Below are positions 43,475-53,500 of a stretch of DNA of 64,000 nucleotides, piece by piece. Below the pieces are notes generated by a model. It saw nothing but the letters and a program-made list of their open reading frames with translations. It had not been told where the DNA came from and did no database searches. Made by a program: the position numbers and the translations under genes. Origin of the DNA: Natronorubrum texcoconense (GTDB lineage Archaea; Halobacteriota; Halobacteria; Halobacteriales; Natrialbaceae); the NCBI RefSeq assembly GCF_900100335.1, contig NZ_FNFE01000002.1, forward strand, positions 620,001 through 684,000, given 5' to 3'. How positions within the stretch are numbered: the stretch's first letter is position 1; every line of letters starts with the position of its first letter.

Positions 43475-45397
43475 TCAGTCGTCCGCCGGTGCCGCCGAGT
43501 CGCCCGCGGAGACGCCCGTTCCGGGACCGAGGTCGATGCCGAGTTCGTCGAGCTTCTCGTCCGGCACGACGCCGTCGACCCAGCCGCGGTGGTCGTAGTA
43601 CTCCGCTTTCATCTCCTCGAGTTCGCAGTACTCGCCCTCGCTGGCGCCCTGTCCGGGGATGCCGTCCTCGAGGAATCGTGCGGGAAGCGAGTCGTCGTCG
43701 CCGTCGAAGCCGACGAGGTTGTTGTAGTAGCGCTCGAGGTTGTAGATCCGCTCGCCGGTCTCGAGCAGGTCCTCCTCACTGACATCGAGTCCGGTCATGC
43801 CGTTGTACTGGAGGACGTACTCCTCGATACCCTCCGCGAAGGCGTTGAACTTGCAGATGTCGAACGAGTCGCTGATAGCGTGAAGGTCCTGGAAGGCAGC
43901 GGTGAGTTCACCTTTGCCCTCGTACTCGTAGGGATCGACCTTCTCCGGGATGCCCAGGATTTCGGCGGCGGGGGTGTACCCGCGCAGGTGGCAGGCCCCG
44001 CGGTTCGAGGTGGCGTAGCCGATGCCCATCCCCTTCATGCAGCGGGGGTCGTAGGCCGCGATCGTCTGGCCCTTGACCGCCAGCGAGTTGTCGTGGGCGT
44101 CTTTCGCCTCGGAGACGCGGCGCGGCCCTTCGGCCAGCAGATCCGCGAGATCGTTCTCGCGGTGGGCGATCTGTTCGATCATGTCGATCATCGTTTCGGT
44201 GTCGCCCCAGTCGAGTTCGCCGACGCCCTCGAGTTTGCCCTCCTCGGTCATCTCCATCGCCATCGCCATCATGTTGCCCGCCTCGATGGTGTCGAGACCC
44301 ATGTCGTTACAGCGGTCGAGCATGAGCGCGATGGCGTCGCGGTCGGTGTGCCCGGAGTTCGGCCCGAGCGCGTAGGCCGACTCGTACTCGTAGGACTCCG
44401 TGCGGACGTTCATCTCCTCGCCCTTGTGCATCGCCGTCACCTCGACTTCCTTCTTGCAGGCGACCGGACAGGAGTGACAGGTCGGTTCGTCGACGAGGAT
44501 GTTCTCGCGAACGTTCTCGCCGGAGACGCGCTCGGCGTCGATGTCGGCGCCCTCGGCGTCGCGCATGGCTTCGGTCGAGGTGTACCGGCCGTTCTTCGTC
44601 GGCAGCCCGTCCATCTCCTCGCCGATGTTCATCAGGACGTTCGTCCCGTACATCGAGAGCCCGCCCTCGTTTGGCGCGGTGACGTCGGACTCCGTGATAG
44701 CTTGCATGGCCTGCTGGTGGCCCTCCTTGAACGTCTCCGGGTCCGCCGGTTTCGGCATCCTGGTGTTGGACTTGACGACGATGGCCTTGAGGTTCTTCGA
44801 CCCCATCACACAGCCCGTGCCGCCGCGACCGGAGGCCCGGTCGTCCTCGTTCATGATACAAGCGTACTTGACGCCGTTCTCGCCGCCGGGACCGATCCCC
44901 ATAACGCTGAGGTTCTTCCCGTAGGATCCGTCTACTTCCTCCTCGAGCGCGTCACGGGTGTCGTGGAACCCCTCGCCCCAGAGGTGGGAGGCGTCTCGAA
45001 GTTCGATCTCGCCGTCCTCGACGACGGCGTACACCGGCTCGTCGGCTTCGCCCTCGAACAGCAGGCCGTCGAAACCGGCCCACTTGAGCCGCGCGCCGGA
45101 CCAGCCGCCGTGGTGGCTGTCGGTGACGGTACCGGTCAGCGGTGACTTCGTACAGACGGCGATCCGACCGCTCATCGTCACCTGCGTGCCCGACAGCGGC
45201 CCGTTCATAAAGGCGAGCAGGTTGTCGGGACCGAGCGGGTCGACGTCTACCCCTTGTTCGAAGACGTACTTTACGCCGAGCCCCCGTGCGCCGATATACT
45301 TCTTCGCGTCCTCCTCGTCGATCGATTCGTACGCGACCTCCCCGTCCGAAAGATCCACACGGGCGACCCTATCTTGAAATCCGCCGAGTTCAGTCAT
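43475..45397 (-). CDS. aor: Aldehyde ferredoxin oxidoreductase, tungsten-dependent family
   Basis: A 640-residue AOR-family enzyme. The N-terminal domain (YIGARGLGVKYVFEQG, GPLSGTQVTMSGRIAVCTKS, GGWSGARLKWAGFDGLL) binds the tungsten- or molybdopterin cofactor. The 4Fe-4S cluster ligands are in CHSCPVACKK and a later Cys in DICKFNAF. MGIGPGGENGVKYACIMNED and RASGRGGTGCVMGSKNLKAI are family hallmarks. It oxidises aldehydes (or a related substrate) to acids and passes the electrons to ferredoxin in the cytoplasm. No dedicated MoaD lies next to it; the nearest is 10 kb away. Confidence 0.93.
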   Translation of the reverse strand: MTELGGFQDRVARVDLSDGEVAYESIDEEDAKKYIGARGLGVKYVFEQGVDVDPLGPDNLLAFMNGPLSGTQVTMSGRIAVCTKSPLTGTVTDSHHGGWSGARLKWAGFDGLLFEGEADEPVYAVVEDGEIELRDASHLWGEGFHDTRDALEEEVDGSYGKNLSVMGIGPGGENGVKYACIMNEDDRASGRGGTGCVMGSKNLKAIVVKSNTRMPKPADPETFKEGHQQAMQAITESDVTAPNEGGLSMYGTNVLMNIGEEMDGLPTKNGRYTSTEAMRDAEGADIDAERVSGENVRENILVDEPTCHSCPVACKKEVEVTAMHKGEEMNVRTESYEYESAYALGPNSGHTDRDAIALMLDRCNDMGLDTIEAGNMMAMAMEMTEEGKLEGVGELDWGDTETMIDMIEQIAHRENDLADLLAEGPRRVSEAKDAHDNSLAVKGQTIAAYDPRCMKGMGIGYATSNRGACHLRGYTPAAEILGIPEKVDPYEYEGKGELTAAFQDLHAISDSFDICKFNAFAEGIEEYVLQYNGMTGLDVSEEDLLETGERIYNLERYYNNLVGFDGDDDSLPARFLEDGIPGQGASEGEYCELEEMKAEYYDHRGWVDGVVPDEKLDELGIDLGPGTGVSAGDSAAPADD

Positions 45398-45631
45398 GAT
45401 AACTCCTCACCGTTCACTTCGACGCCTATGCTGTTAGTCGTTCTCACCCAGACGTAACCAGAATACATTACGTCCCGTATTCGATCCGATCGCGGCTAGG
45501 TGAGAGAGTCAGTCAACACGTGCTGAATGAGTGGCTGACCGCTGGCTAACAAATACTGCCAGATCGTAACTGATGGTGGTCTCGAGTCGATCTCGAAACG
45601 AGACGAAACAGGGGACTCGAGACGGCGGCCG

Positions 45632-45826
45632 CTACAGGAGGAGCGCGACGATCGCGAGGATGATGAAGATCAGCACGAAGATGCGGGCGATCTCCATCGA
45701 GATTCCGGCGACGCCGCGAGCGCCGACCGCCGCGGCGACGATCGCGAGCACGAAGAAGATTAGCGCCCAGTACAGGAAGCCGCCACCGCCCATCTGCAGT
45801 GGTACCGACGTTGCGATATCGAGCAT
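45632..45826 (-). CDS. DUF1328-family small membrane protein
   Basis: A 64-residue, two-helix membrane protein (FLYWALIFFVLAIVAAAVGA, ISMEIARIFVLIFIILAIVA) that fits DUF1328 closely. The function of the family is unknown; in bacteria it is often induced by stress. I chose the ATG at 45826 because TTTATC lies about 28 bases upstream, giving a leaderless transcript; the GTG at 45841 is less likely. Confidence 0.88.
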   Translation of the reverse strand: MLDIATSVPLQMGGGGFLYWALIFFVLAIVAAAVGARGVAGISMEIARIFVLIFIILAIVALLL

Positions 45827-45850
45827 AGCCCGAGCTATCACGACCTGATA

Positions 45851-45857
45851 GATAAAC
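45851..45857 (-). promoter_or_regulatory. TATA box of the DUF1328 gene
   Basis: GTTTATC on the minus strand, centred 28 bases before the ATG at 45826. Confidence 0.5.
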
Positions 45858-45924
45858 CTCGGCGACCGTGCAGATACCTAAGTCTCGACTATAATCGGGT
45901 AAGCATGGCATTCAGCCGTCGGCC

Positions 45925-47865
45925 TCAACCCGAGAGTGTCCCCTCGTCGAAGAGCGCTCGGCAGAGCTTCGCTTCGGCCGTTCGCAGGTGTTCGTGGAAC
46001 GTCGGCCGCGAGACGCCCATCGTCTGGGCGAGTTCCTCGCCGGTCGTCGGCCGGGGCCACTCGAAGTAGCCGCTGAGATACGCGCGCTGCAACGCGGCGA
46101 ACTGCCGATCGGTAAGGTCACGTTCGAGTCGCGCCGCGAACTCCTGGCGCGTCTCCGGGTCGCGGTCGCGCTGCTGGAACGAGACGACGTCCGTTCCCTC
46201 GTACCGATCCTCGATGGCTTCGACGATCGAGCGGACGTTTGCCGAGCGAGGGATCTCGAGCGTGAGGCTGGCGCGCCCGTCCTCGCTCTCGATCGCATCG
46301 GTGCGGACGCCGCGCTCGGAGAGCCAGCCGACGAGGTTGTCCCCGCCGGCGAGTTCGATCAGACACTCCGACTCGCGCTCGACGACGATCCGGCAGTCGA
46401 GACCGGCGTCGGCCGCGGCCGTCTCGAGGGCTTCGGCAGTGGCGTCGGGCCCGGTGACGGTAAACAGCGACATCGTCTCGTCGTCGGTGCGGTGGATCGA
46501 GCGACGGTACTCGAGCCGACAGTCCGCGGCGGTCGAGAGGGCGACGGGAGCGACGGCCGTGTCGGCGAGCGTGAGTTCGACGGCAACGACGGCGTCGGTC
46601 TCGAGGACGCGACTGGTTTCCCTGGCGTTGATCCCGCTCGCGACCGCGCGCGCCAGCGCGGAGAGGATCACCGTCTCGCGGTCGTCGATCGACCGGTCGC
46701 GATCGGTTCGAACGGTGAGGACGCCGTACTCGATCCCATTGTACGACAGCGGGAACGACGCGTGGGCCGTTCCCTCGAGCGTCCCGGTGGCCGCCGCAGT
46801 CTCGGCGAGTGCGGTGGCCGCAGGGTGGTCGCCGTCGGTGGCGACGCCGTCCGTCGTGTCGCCGCAGTCGCCGGCGCTCGACCGGACGTCGATCGTCCCC
46901 GTCGCGGGGTTTCGCTCGCCGATCCACGCGCCGTCGTAGCCCGCCTCCGCGACGATCCGCTCGCAGACGTCGGTCTCGAGTCCGGAGCGATCGGTCGCAC
47001 CGGCGACGACGTCCGTCACGTCCTGGATCAGCCCTTCGATCCGCTCGAGGAGGTACTCGAGTTCCTCGGTCCGGGTTTCGAGCGCGAGTTCGGCTTCCTT
47101 TCGAGCCGTGATGTTGTTCTGGAATCCGACGTAATTGGTGACCGTGCCCGCCTCGTTGCGGACGGGAGCGATCGTCACCTCGTTCCAGAACTCGGTCCCG
47201 TCCTTGCGGTAGTTCTTCAGTTCGACCGTGACCGGCCGATCCTCGTCGATCGCGGCCGCCATCTCCGCGATCGCGTCCTCGCTCGAGTCCTCGCCCTGCA
47301 GGAATCGACAGTTGCGGCCGACGACGTCGTCGTAGTCGTAGCCGGTGATCTCCTGATAGGCGTCGTTGACGTAGACGAGCGGGTTGTCCTCGCGGTCCGG
47401 ATCGGAGATCGTGATCCCGACCGGCGCCTCGTTGATCGCCCGGTCTTTGACCGCGCGGTCGCTGTCGGCCGGCGACGGAGTCTCGTCGTTCTCTTCAGTC
47501 GCTCGATCGAACGTGATCGTCGCGCTGTCGGTCGATCGATGGATCCGGGCGTTGTACCGATCGCCAGCGATCTCGTCACCGCTGTCGCCGGCGGTTTCGA
47601 GGGTTACGTGGCGAACCGTCCCGGCCGTCGTCTCGTGGATCTCGTCCTCGAGTCGCGGCCACGACGCGAACACGGTCGCCGCCTCCCACTCGCCCGCACC
47701 GGTTCCGGCGTCGTCGTCCAGTCCGAACGCGTCCCGCGCTGCGCCGTTGGCGTACGTGATTGTCCCACTCGTCACGGCAACGACGGGATCAACGACGGCC
47801 TCGAGCGCTACGGCCGCCGATGTAGCCCGTCCCCCGCCACCGTACTCCGCGTTGGCGTTCTCCAT
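45925..47865 (-). CDS. LOV-GAF Bat-type regulator (bacterio-opsin activator homologue)
   Basis: A 646-residue protein: a degenerate PAS at about 15-125, a PAS/LOV domain at about 140-255 with GRNCRFLQG (photoactive C186), VELKNYRKDGTEFWNEV and YVGFQNNIT, a GAF domain at about 285-415, the Bat-type domain and a C-terminal HTH10 at about 585-640 (LTDRQFAALQRAYLSGYFEW). All hallmark flavin-pocket residues of LOV domains (Cys, Arg, Gln, two Asn) are visible, so blue-light sensing is expected. Bat of Halobacterium has this layout and controls bacterio-opsin; no rhodopsin gene is in the window. I chose the ATG at 47865; upstream codons are not family-like. Confidence 0.9.
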   Translation of the reverse strand: MENANAEYGGGGRATSAAVALEAVVDPVVAVTSGTITYANGAARDAFGLDDDAGTGAGEWEAATVFASWPRLEDEIHETTAGTVRHVTLETAGDSGDEIAGDRYNARIHRSTDSATITFDRATEENDETPSPADSDRAVKDRAINEAPVGITISDPDREDNPLVYVNDAYQEITGYDYDDVVGRNCRFLQGEDSSEDAIAEMAAAIDEDRPVTVELKNYRKDGTEFWNEVTIAPVRNEAGTVTNYVGFQNNITARKEAELALETRTEELEYLLERIEGLIQDVTDVVAGATDRSGLETDVCERIVAEAGYDGAWIGERNPATGTIDVRSSAGDCGDTTDGVATDGDHPAATALAETAAATGTLEGTAHASFPLSYNGIEYGVLTVRTDRDRSIDDRETVILSALARAVASGINARETSRVLETDAVVAVELTLADTAVAPVALSTAADCRLEYRRSIHRTDDETMSLFTVTGPDATAEALETAAADAGLDCRIVVERESECLIELAGGDNLVGWLSERGVRTDAIESEDGRASLTLEIPRSANVRSIVEAIEDRYEGTDVVSFQQRDRDPETRQEFAARLERDLTDRQFAALQRAYLSGYFEWPRPTTGEELAQTMGVSRPTFHEHLRTAEAKLCRALFDEGTLSG

Positions 47866-47974
47866 ACACGTCCTTGGAGGGGGAACTCCTAAGAACCTCG
47901 GTGATGGGACGAACGGGTTACTCGACGAACAAGAACCCCCGAATGTTATGAGGTACCGTGACATAGTGTGACAC

Positions 47975-48163
47975 ATGTCTGCGTACAGATCACCGTTCGA
48001 ACAACTCCGAGCGAAATTCGACGAGTCGAACCCAGAATGCCCGGCGTGTGGGTACCACGACAGCGACGGCAGCTGGCGTGTTACGACCACTGGAAGTCGC
48101 GTTACGTACCAGTTCGTCTGTCCCACCTGCGACGCGATCGAGACGCGGGAGATGCGTCTGTAA
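47975..48163 (+). CDS. HVO_0649-type small zinc-finger protein
   Basis: A 62-residue protein with two Cys pairs, ECPACGYHDSDGSW and FVCPTCDAIETREM, the zinc-ribbon layout of HVO_0649-like haloarchaeal proteins. The N-terminus SPFEQLRAKFDE is short and helical. Divergent from the LOV regulator, with 109 bases between the starts, and followed after 38 bases by an HTH regulator in the same direction. The role is unknown. Confidence 0.85.
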   Translation: MSAYRSPFEQLRAKFDESNPECPACGYHDSDGSWRVTTTGSRVTYQFVCPTCDAIETREMRL

Positions 48164-48201
48164 CGAGCCCGATTCCAACTCTGTAAGCGTCACCTGATTC
48201 G

Positions 48202-48870
48202 ATGGGACAGCGTTTCATCGCCGAGTTAGTCGTCTCACACGACGATCTTCCGTTGATGCCGACCGTTCGGGACGTCTCCAGTGCGACGATCACGGTCGAG
48301 TCGCAGCCGCTCTCGTACCCGGAGCAACCCGGCCCGATCATCTTCTACTCGGTATCCGATACCGACTTCTCGACGTTCGAATCCCTGCTCGAGACCGATC
48401 ACACGGTGGCCAAGTGGGAGGTGGCGATGGAGTTTACCGACTGTCGAATCTATCAGATCTACGTGAGTTCGGACGCTAAGTTCACGACCCCCGAAATAGC
48501 CGATCTCGGACTGCAGATGCTCTCGATTCGGAACACGGATCGCGGGTGGCAGTTCCGGCTGCTAGCCCCGAACAGGGAGCGCCTCGGCGACTACTGGCAG
48601 TACTGCCGCGAGGAAGGCGTCCAGTTCCATCTCGAGAAACTGTACAGCACCGGTCCCCGGGCGGGACCCGCAACCGGCGACGGGCTCGAGGCGGCCTTCA
48701 CCGATCGCCAGCGAGAGGTCGCTCGCACCGCGGCTCGAATGGGCTACTTCGAACCCGACGGCGCCGACGCGGCCGCGGTCGCCGACGAACTCGAGATCAC
48801 CCCGTCGACGTTGTCGACGCACCTGCGGCGAATCATGGCTAAAGTGCTCCGCCACACGTTCGACGACTGA
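48202..48870 (+). CDS. Bat-type HTH regulator
   Basis: A 222-residue protein with a beta-rich N-terminal sensor-like domain (RFIAELVVSHDDLPLMPTVR) and a C-terminal HTH10 (FTDRQREVARTAARMGYFEP, then EITPSTLSTHLRRIMAKVLR). It belongs with the regulators at 18495, 37541 and 45925 and is a transcription factor of unknown target. It may form an operon with the zinc-finger gene before it. Confidence 0.87.
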   Translation: MGQRFIAELVVSHDDLPLMPTVRDVSSATITVESQPLSYPEQPGPIIFYSVSDTDFSTFESLLETDHTVAKWEVAMEFTDCRIYQIYVSSDAKFTTPEIADLGLQMLSIRNTDRGWQFRLLAPNRERLGDYWQYCREEGVQFHLEKLYSTGPRAGPATGDGLEAAFTDRQREVARTAARMGYFEPDGADAAAVADELEITPSTLSTHLRRIMAKVLRHTFDD

Positions 48871-48971
48871 CTCGCTTCTCGAGAGGGACGGTGGAGGGTG
48901 TATCCGCCCCCATATAATAAGAAGAAGAATACGACAGTAGATACGAGGGTGCCACCGGCCGACGAAACGGT

Positions 48972-49238
48972 ATGACAGAAGAGCTGCTTTCGTTCGCTCC
49001 GGAGTCGACGGACAGCACGGCCAGCCGCTCCATCGTCGAGCGGATCGCCGCGCTCGAGGAAACGGATCCGGTAACGCTTCCGCCCCTGTACGACGCCATC
49101 GATCCCGAAGCGCTGAATTCGCTCGTGGACACCTCGGCGGCACGCGACTCGCGGTCGCCGGCGACGGTTCGGTTCACCTACTGCGGCTACGACGTGCTCG
49201 TTCGACGCGACGGCGAGATCACGATAGCGGCCGCGTGA
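48972..49238 (+). CDS. HalOD1 output-domain protein
   Basis: An 88-residue HalOD1 protein: SIVERIAALEETDPVTLPPL, then YDAIDPEALNSLVDTSA and VRFTYCGYDVLVRRDGEITI. It resembles the protein at 13315-13635 (LPPLY-x3-DP-[DE]-AL). It lies downstream of an HTH regulator, in a signalling neighbourhood. TATAATAAG at about 48914-48922 could belong to its promoter. Confidence 0.88.
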   Translation: MTEELLSFAPESTDSTASRSIVERIAALEETDPVTLPPLYDAIDPEALNSLVDTSAARDSRSPATVRFTYCGYDVLVRRDGEITIAAA

Positions 49239-49344
49239 TGGCCGACCGACTCGTTTGGCGGACCGAGTCGGTTCGGAGCCGGATCGAACGGTCTCGAGTC
49301 AGCCGCTCGAGAACGGGACGGACGACGACCCCAGACGAAGGCGC

Positions 49345-49349
49345 TTTAG
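49345..49349 (+). promoter_or_regulatory. TATA box of the RaSEA gene
   Basis: TTTAG centred 27 bases before the ATG at 49374; supports this start and a leaderless transcript. Confidence 0.45.
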
Positions 49350-49373
49350 GCGCTGGGCTGCTTGCCCCTGATA

Positions 49374-50474
49374 ATGAGTAAACCCACGCCCGACGTCTAC
49401 GAGCAGGGCAAGGGCATGGACGCCCACAACCAGGTGATGCGGGAGATTCGCTCGCGCAAGGAGGCGAGCTACGACCCCCACGAACCCACCCGAGTCTGGC
49501 TCGACGAGGACAACACCCCCGGCGGCGTCAAGACCAGTCTGACGATCATCCTCAACACGGGCGGCTGTCGCTGGGCCCGCGCCGGCGGCTGTACGATGTG
49601 TGGCTACGTCGCCGAGAGCGTCGACGGCGGCAGCGTCTCCCACGAGGCGCTGATGGACCAGATCGACGTCTGTCTCGCACACGAGGCGGAGAACGCCGAC
49701 GAACCCGCCGACCTCATCAAGATCTACACCTCCGGCTCCTTCCTCGACGAGCGCGAGGTCGGCGCCGAGACCCGGAAAGCGATCGGCGAGACGTTCGCGG
49801 ATCGGGAGCGAATCGTCCTCGAGTCCCTCCCCGACTTCGTCGACCGCGAGAAGATCGCCGACTTCGCGGGCCACGGCATCGACACCGACATCGCGATCGG
49901 CCTCGAGACGGCGACCGACCGCGTCCGTCACGACTGTGTGAACAAGTACTTCGACTTCGCGGACTTCGAGGACGCCTGCGCGGAAGCCGCCGCGGCCGAC
50001 GCCGAAGCGGGCGACGTCGCGGACGCGGGGATCAAGGCCTACCTGCTGATGAAGCCGCCGTTCCTCACGGAGTCCGAAGCGGTCGCCGACATGATCTCCT
50101 CGATCGAGCGCTGTGCCGACGTCTCCGGCTGCCACACCGTCTCGATGAACCCGTGTAACGTCCAGCGGTACACGATGGTCGACGAACTCTACTTCAACGA
50201 CGGCTACCGCCCGCCGTGGCTCTGGTCGGTGGCCCACGTCCTCGAGGAAACGGCCGACGTCGACGCCATCGTCGTCTCCGACCCCGTCGGTCACGGCTCC
50301 GATCGGGGGCCACACAACTGCACGGAGTGTGACGACCTGGTACAGAAGGCGATCAAGGATTTCGACCTCCGACAGGACCCGAGCGTCTTCGAGCAAGTTT
50401 CCTGTGAGTGTGAACTGACCTGGGACACCGTTATGGAGCGCGAACGGAGTTTCAATCAGCCGCTGACGCGATAG
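49374..50474 (+). CDS. RaSEA, radical-SAM archaeosine synthase subunit
   Basis: A 366-residue radical SAM enzyme. The cluster-binding Cys lie in GGCRWARAGGCTMCGYVAES, with the spacing of this family. Other marks are IKIYTSGSFLDEREV, DIAIGLETATDRVRHDCVNK, AYLLMKPPFLTESEAV and VSMNPCNVQRYTMVDELY. It cleaves the lysine-preQ0 adduct made by ArcS to leave archaeosine at position 15 of tRNA, using S-adenosylmethionine and a 4Fe-4S cluster. tgtA and arcS are in the same window at 11.7 and 15.4 kb. I chose MSKPTPDVYEQG at 49374, with TTTAG 27 bases upstream. Confidence 0.92.
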   Translation: MSKPTPDVYEQGKGMDAHNQVMREIRSRKEASYDPHEPTRVWLDEDNTPGGVKTSLTIILNTGGCRWARAGGCTMCGYVAESVDGGSVSHEALMDQIDVCLAHEAENADEPADLIKIYTSGSFLDEREVGAETRKAIGETFADRERIVLESLPDFVDREKIADFAGHGIDTDIAIGLETATDRVRHDCVNKYFDFADFEDACAEAAAADAEAGDVADAGIKAYLLMKPPFLTESEAVADMISSIERCADVSGCHTVSMNPCNVQRYTMVDELYFNDGYRPPWLWSVAHVLEETADVDAIVVSDPVGHGSDRGPHNCTECDDLVQKAIKDFDLRQDPSVFEQVSCECELTWDTVMERERSFNQPLTR

Positions 50475-50563
50475 TACCGACGCGCCGCGAGCGATCCCAC
50501 CAACGCTCCGCGAACCACCGACTCGAAATCCGATCCGATACGTCTCGTTTCTCCCGCAGTCCG

Positions 50564-53500
50564 TTAATCGCCGGTCGCCGCACTGTCACCCGTCGACTGG
50601 ACGAGTTCGGCGTCGGCCTGTGGAATCTCGATCGTGACGACCGTTCCTCGCGGCTCGTTCGACTCGAAGGTGAGTTGACCGCCCGACTGGGTGACGACGA
50701 GGGAAACCAGCCAGAGGCCGAGTCCGCTCGTGTGGCGGAGCTGCGTGATTTCCCGGTCGCCCTGCAACAGTTCGCGCTCTTCGTCGGGCATCCCGGGGCC
50801 GTCGTCGGCGACTGAGATCGCCAGCATCCCGTTGTCCGTCCGACCGCAGACCGAGATGTCGATCGTCGGCGACGACGAATCGTTGTGCTCGACGGCGTTC
50901 TCGAGGATCTGAAACAGCGCCGTCTGGAGCGACTCGTTGGTCCGCGCGAACGTTCGCTCGGGGATCGAGCTGGTGAGTTCGACGTCGGGATAGCTGCTCT
51001 CGAGTCGCGCGGTCGCCTCGGCGATAGCGTCTGCGACCTCGATCGGTCCCGCGGTGGTCGATTCGCGCTCGAGGACGCGTTCGACGGCGCGAGTTTGCTC
51101 GGCGAGTCCGATGAGTTCGCCCGCTCGCTCCTGGATCGTCGTCGCGTATTCGACGTCGTCGTCGTCGACGGCCTCGGCGAGCATCTCCGCACAGCCGTCG
51201 ATGATGTTCATCCCGTTTCGCATGTCGTGTCGCAGCACGCGATTCAGGATTTCGACGCGTTTCTGGCGCTGTTTCCGGTCGGTGATGTCGGTGTAGACGC
51301 CGAACGTACCGCTCGAAGACTCGTTCATCTCGACGGGAACGGCTCGGAGCATGAAATCGCGCAAGCCGTCGGCGGTTCGGCGTTTGACCTCCGCCTCGAC
51401 GATTTCACCCCGACTGCTGCGTTGCGTGATCGCTTCGGCCTCGGATTCCTCGTCGGCAGGGACGATAAACTGGTGCAACGGTTCGTCGACGAGCGACGAC
51501 TCCTCGTACCCGAAGAGGTGTTCGAACGCCGGGTTGACCGATTCGGTGATCGTGTCACCGCCAGACTGTCGCGCACTGACGACGGCGTCGGGGACGTTCT
51601 CGAACAGTGCGGCGAATCGGTCGCGTTCGGTCCGCAGCTGTTCCTCGAACGTGAGTCGCTCGAGCGCGTCGGTCACGTGAGAGAGCAGCAGCTCCGCCAG
51701 ATCCTCGTCCTCTTGCGTGAACGCACCGACCTCGGTCGAGACCGTCTGGAAGACGCCCCAGCCGTTGATCGGCACCGACAGCACCGAGCGGAACTCCTCG
51801 GACCCCGGCTCGGCGGCGGGAACCGATTGGATGTCGTCGAATCGGTAGGTCTCTCTGGTCCGGTAGGTCATGCCGGCGATCCCCTCGTCCACGCCGATAC
51901 GCTGGTGAAAGTCGCCGTCGAGCGACGACGTGACGGCCTCCTTGACGAGGTAGTCGCCCTCGGCGCGGTCGACGACGCAGACGTCGAACTCGAGGACGTC
52001 CGCGGCCGCCTCGACGGTGAGTTCGGCGATCTCCACCGTGCTCTCGCAGTCGTCGAGCTGTGAGGCGACTTCGTGCAGTCGCTCGATCTTCGCCTTGTGG
52101 TCGACGAGTTCCCGCTCCATCCGTTTGCGGTCGCTGACGTCGCGGACGACCCCGGCGGAGCCCTCGAGCGCGCCATCGCTCCGTAACAGCGTCGTGTTGA
52201 CCTCACACGGAACGCGGTCGCCGTCGCGCGTCACCAGCGTGATCTCGTAGGTCGCGAGTCGATCCTCGTCGGCCGAGACGAGCGCGCGAACCCGTTTGCG
52301 ACCGCGTTCGACGCTCTCGTCGGTGAGGACCGTCGAGGCGTGTTCGCCGACGAGTTCGTCTCGGTCGTAGCCCGTCGCCTCGGTCAATCGATCGTTGACC
52401 GTGATGAAGACGCCGTCCCGGTCGAGGGCGTAGACGCTGTCGCCGATCGTTTCGACGATCGTCTTCGTCTGTTCGAGCTCCCGATCGCGCGCCGCTCGAT
52501 CGAGGGCCGCTTCGGCCGTCGCGGCGAGTACGTGAACGAGATGAATCTCGGCGAGTTCGAGCTCGTCGTCGCCCGACGCAGCGACGGACAAGAGCCCGTG
52601 TTCGCCGAGCGGGTGGACGACGGCGGTACCGAACTCGATATCGATGTCGTAGGGGACCATCTCCCTCGAAGCGTCGTCGAGGATGACCGGGTCGCCGTCG
52701 CTGTAGGTCTGCCAGAGAATGTCGTTTCCGGGGCCGATCCTGTTGATATCGCCGGTGTTGGCCTCGAGCGCCGACGTCCCCGCGACGAGTTCGAGCGTTT
52801 CGGTCTCGTCGTCGTAGAATCGGAGTGCGGCGAGCGACCGGTCGAGGATGTGTTCGGTCGCGTCCACGACGATCGAGGCGATTTCGTCGACCGACTCGGC
52901 GCGCATCAGCTCGTGTGTCGTCTCTTGAAGCGCCTCGAGAGCGTTCGCGCGCTTCCGCTCGGCCGTGACGTCCTGGACGAACGAGCGGACCCCAACGACG
53001 TCCCCGTCGTCGAAGATCGGCGTGTTGTACCACTCACAGGAGAGTACCGAGCCGTCTCTGGAGACGTTCTGTGAGGTCTGCCAGCCGGCGTTGGCGGGGC
53101 CGTCCCCGACGAGCAACTGATTCCAGTGATCGATCACCGACTCCCGTTCCGACTCGGGAACGAGCAACTCGATCCCATGTTCGCCGTGCGCATCCGTCGC
53201 GGTGTAGCCGAACAGCTCCGTTGCGGCGGGGTTCCAGGACGCGACCTCGAACTCGGGGGTCCACTCGATGATCGCGAACGGCGATCGGTCGACGAGCGTC
53301 GCGAGTCGATCCACGGAGTCTATCTCCGGGCCGTCCTCGGGGGCAATTGCCGGTGTCCCAGGGTCACCATCCGTCTCGAGTGTAGCGCAACCGTCGGAAC
53401 GAGCGTGGCCGTCGGCGTCAGGACGGGTGGAGGAAGCGGCGTCCGCGTCAGTCGTGGCATTCGACCGCTCGAGCAGATCGTCGACTCGCGCGGCGAGGAG

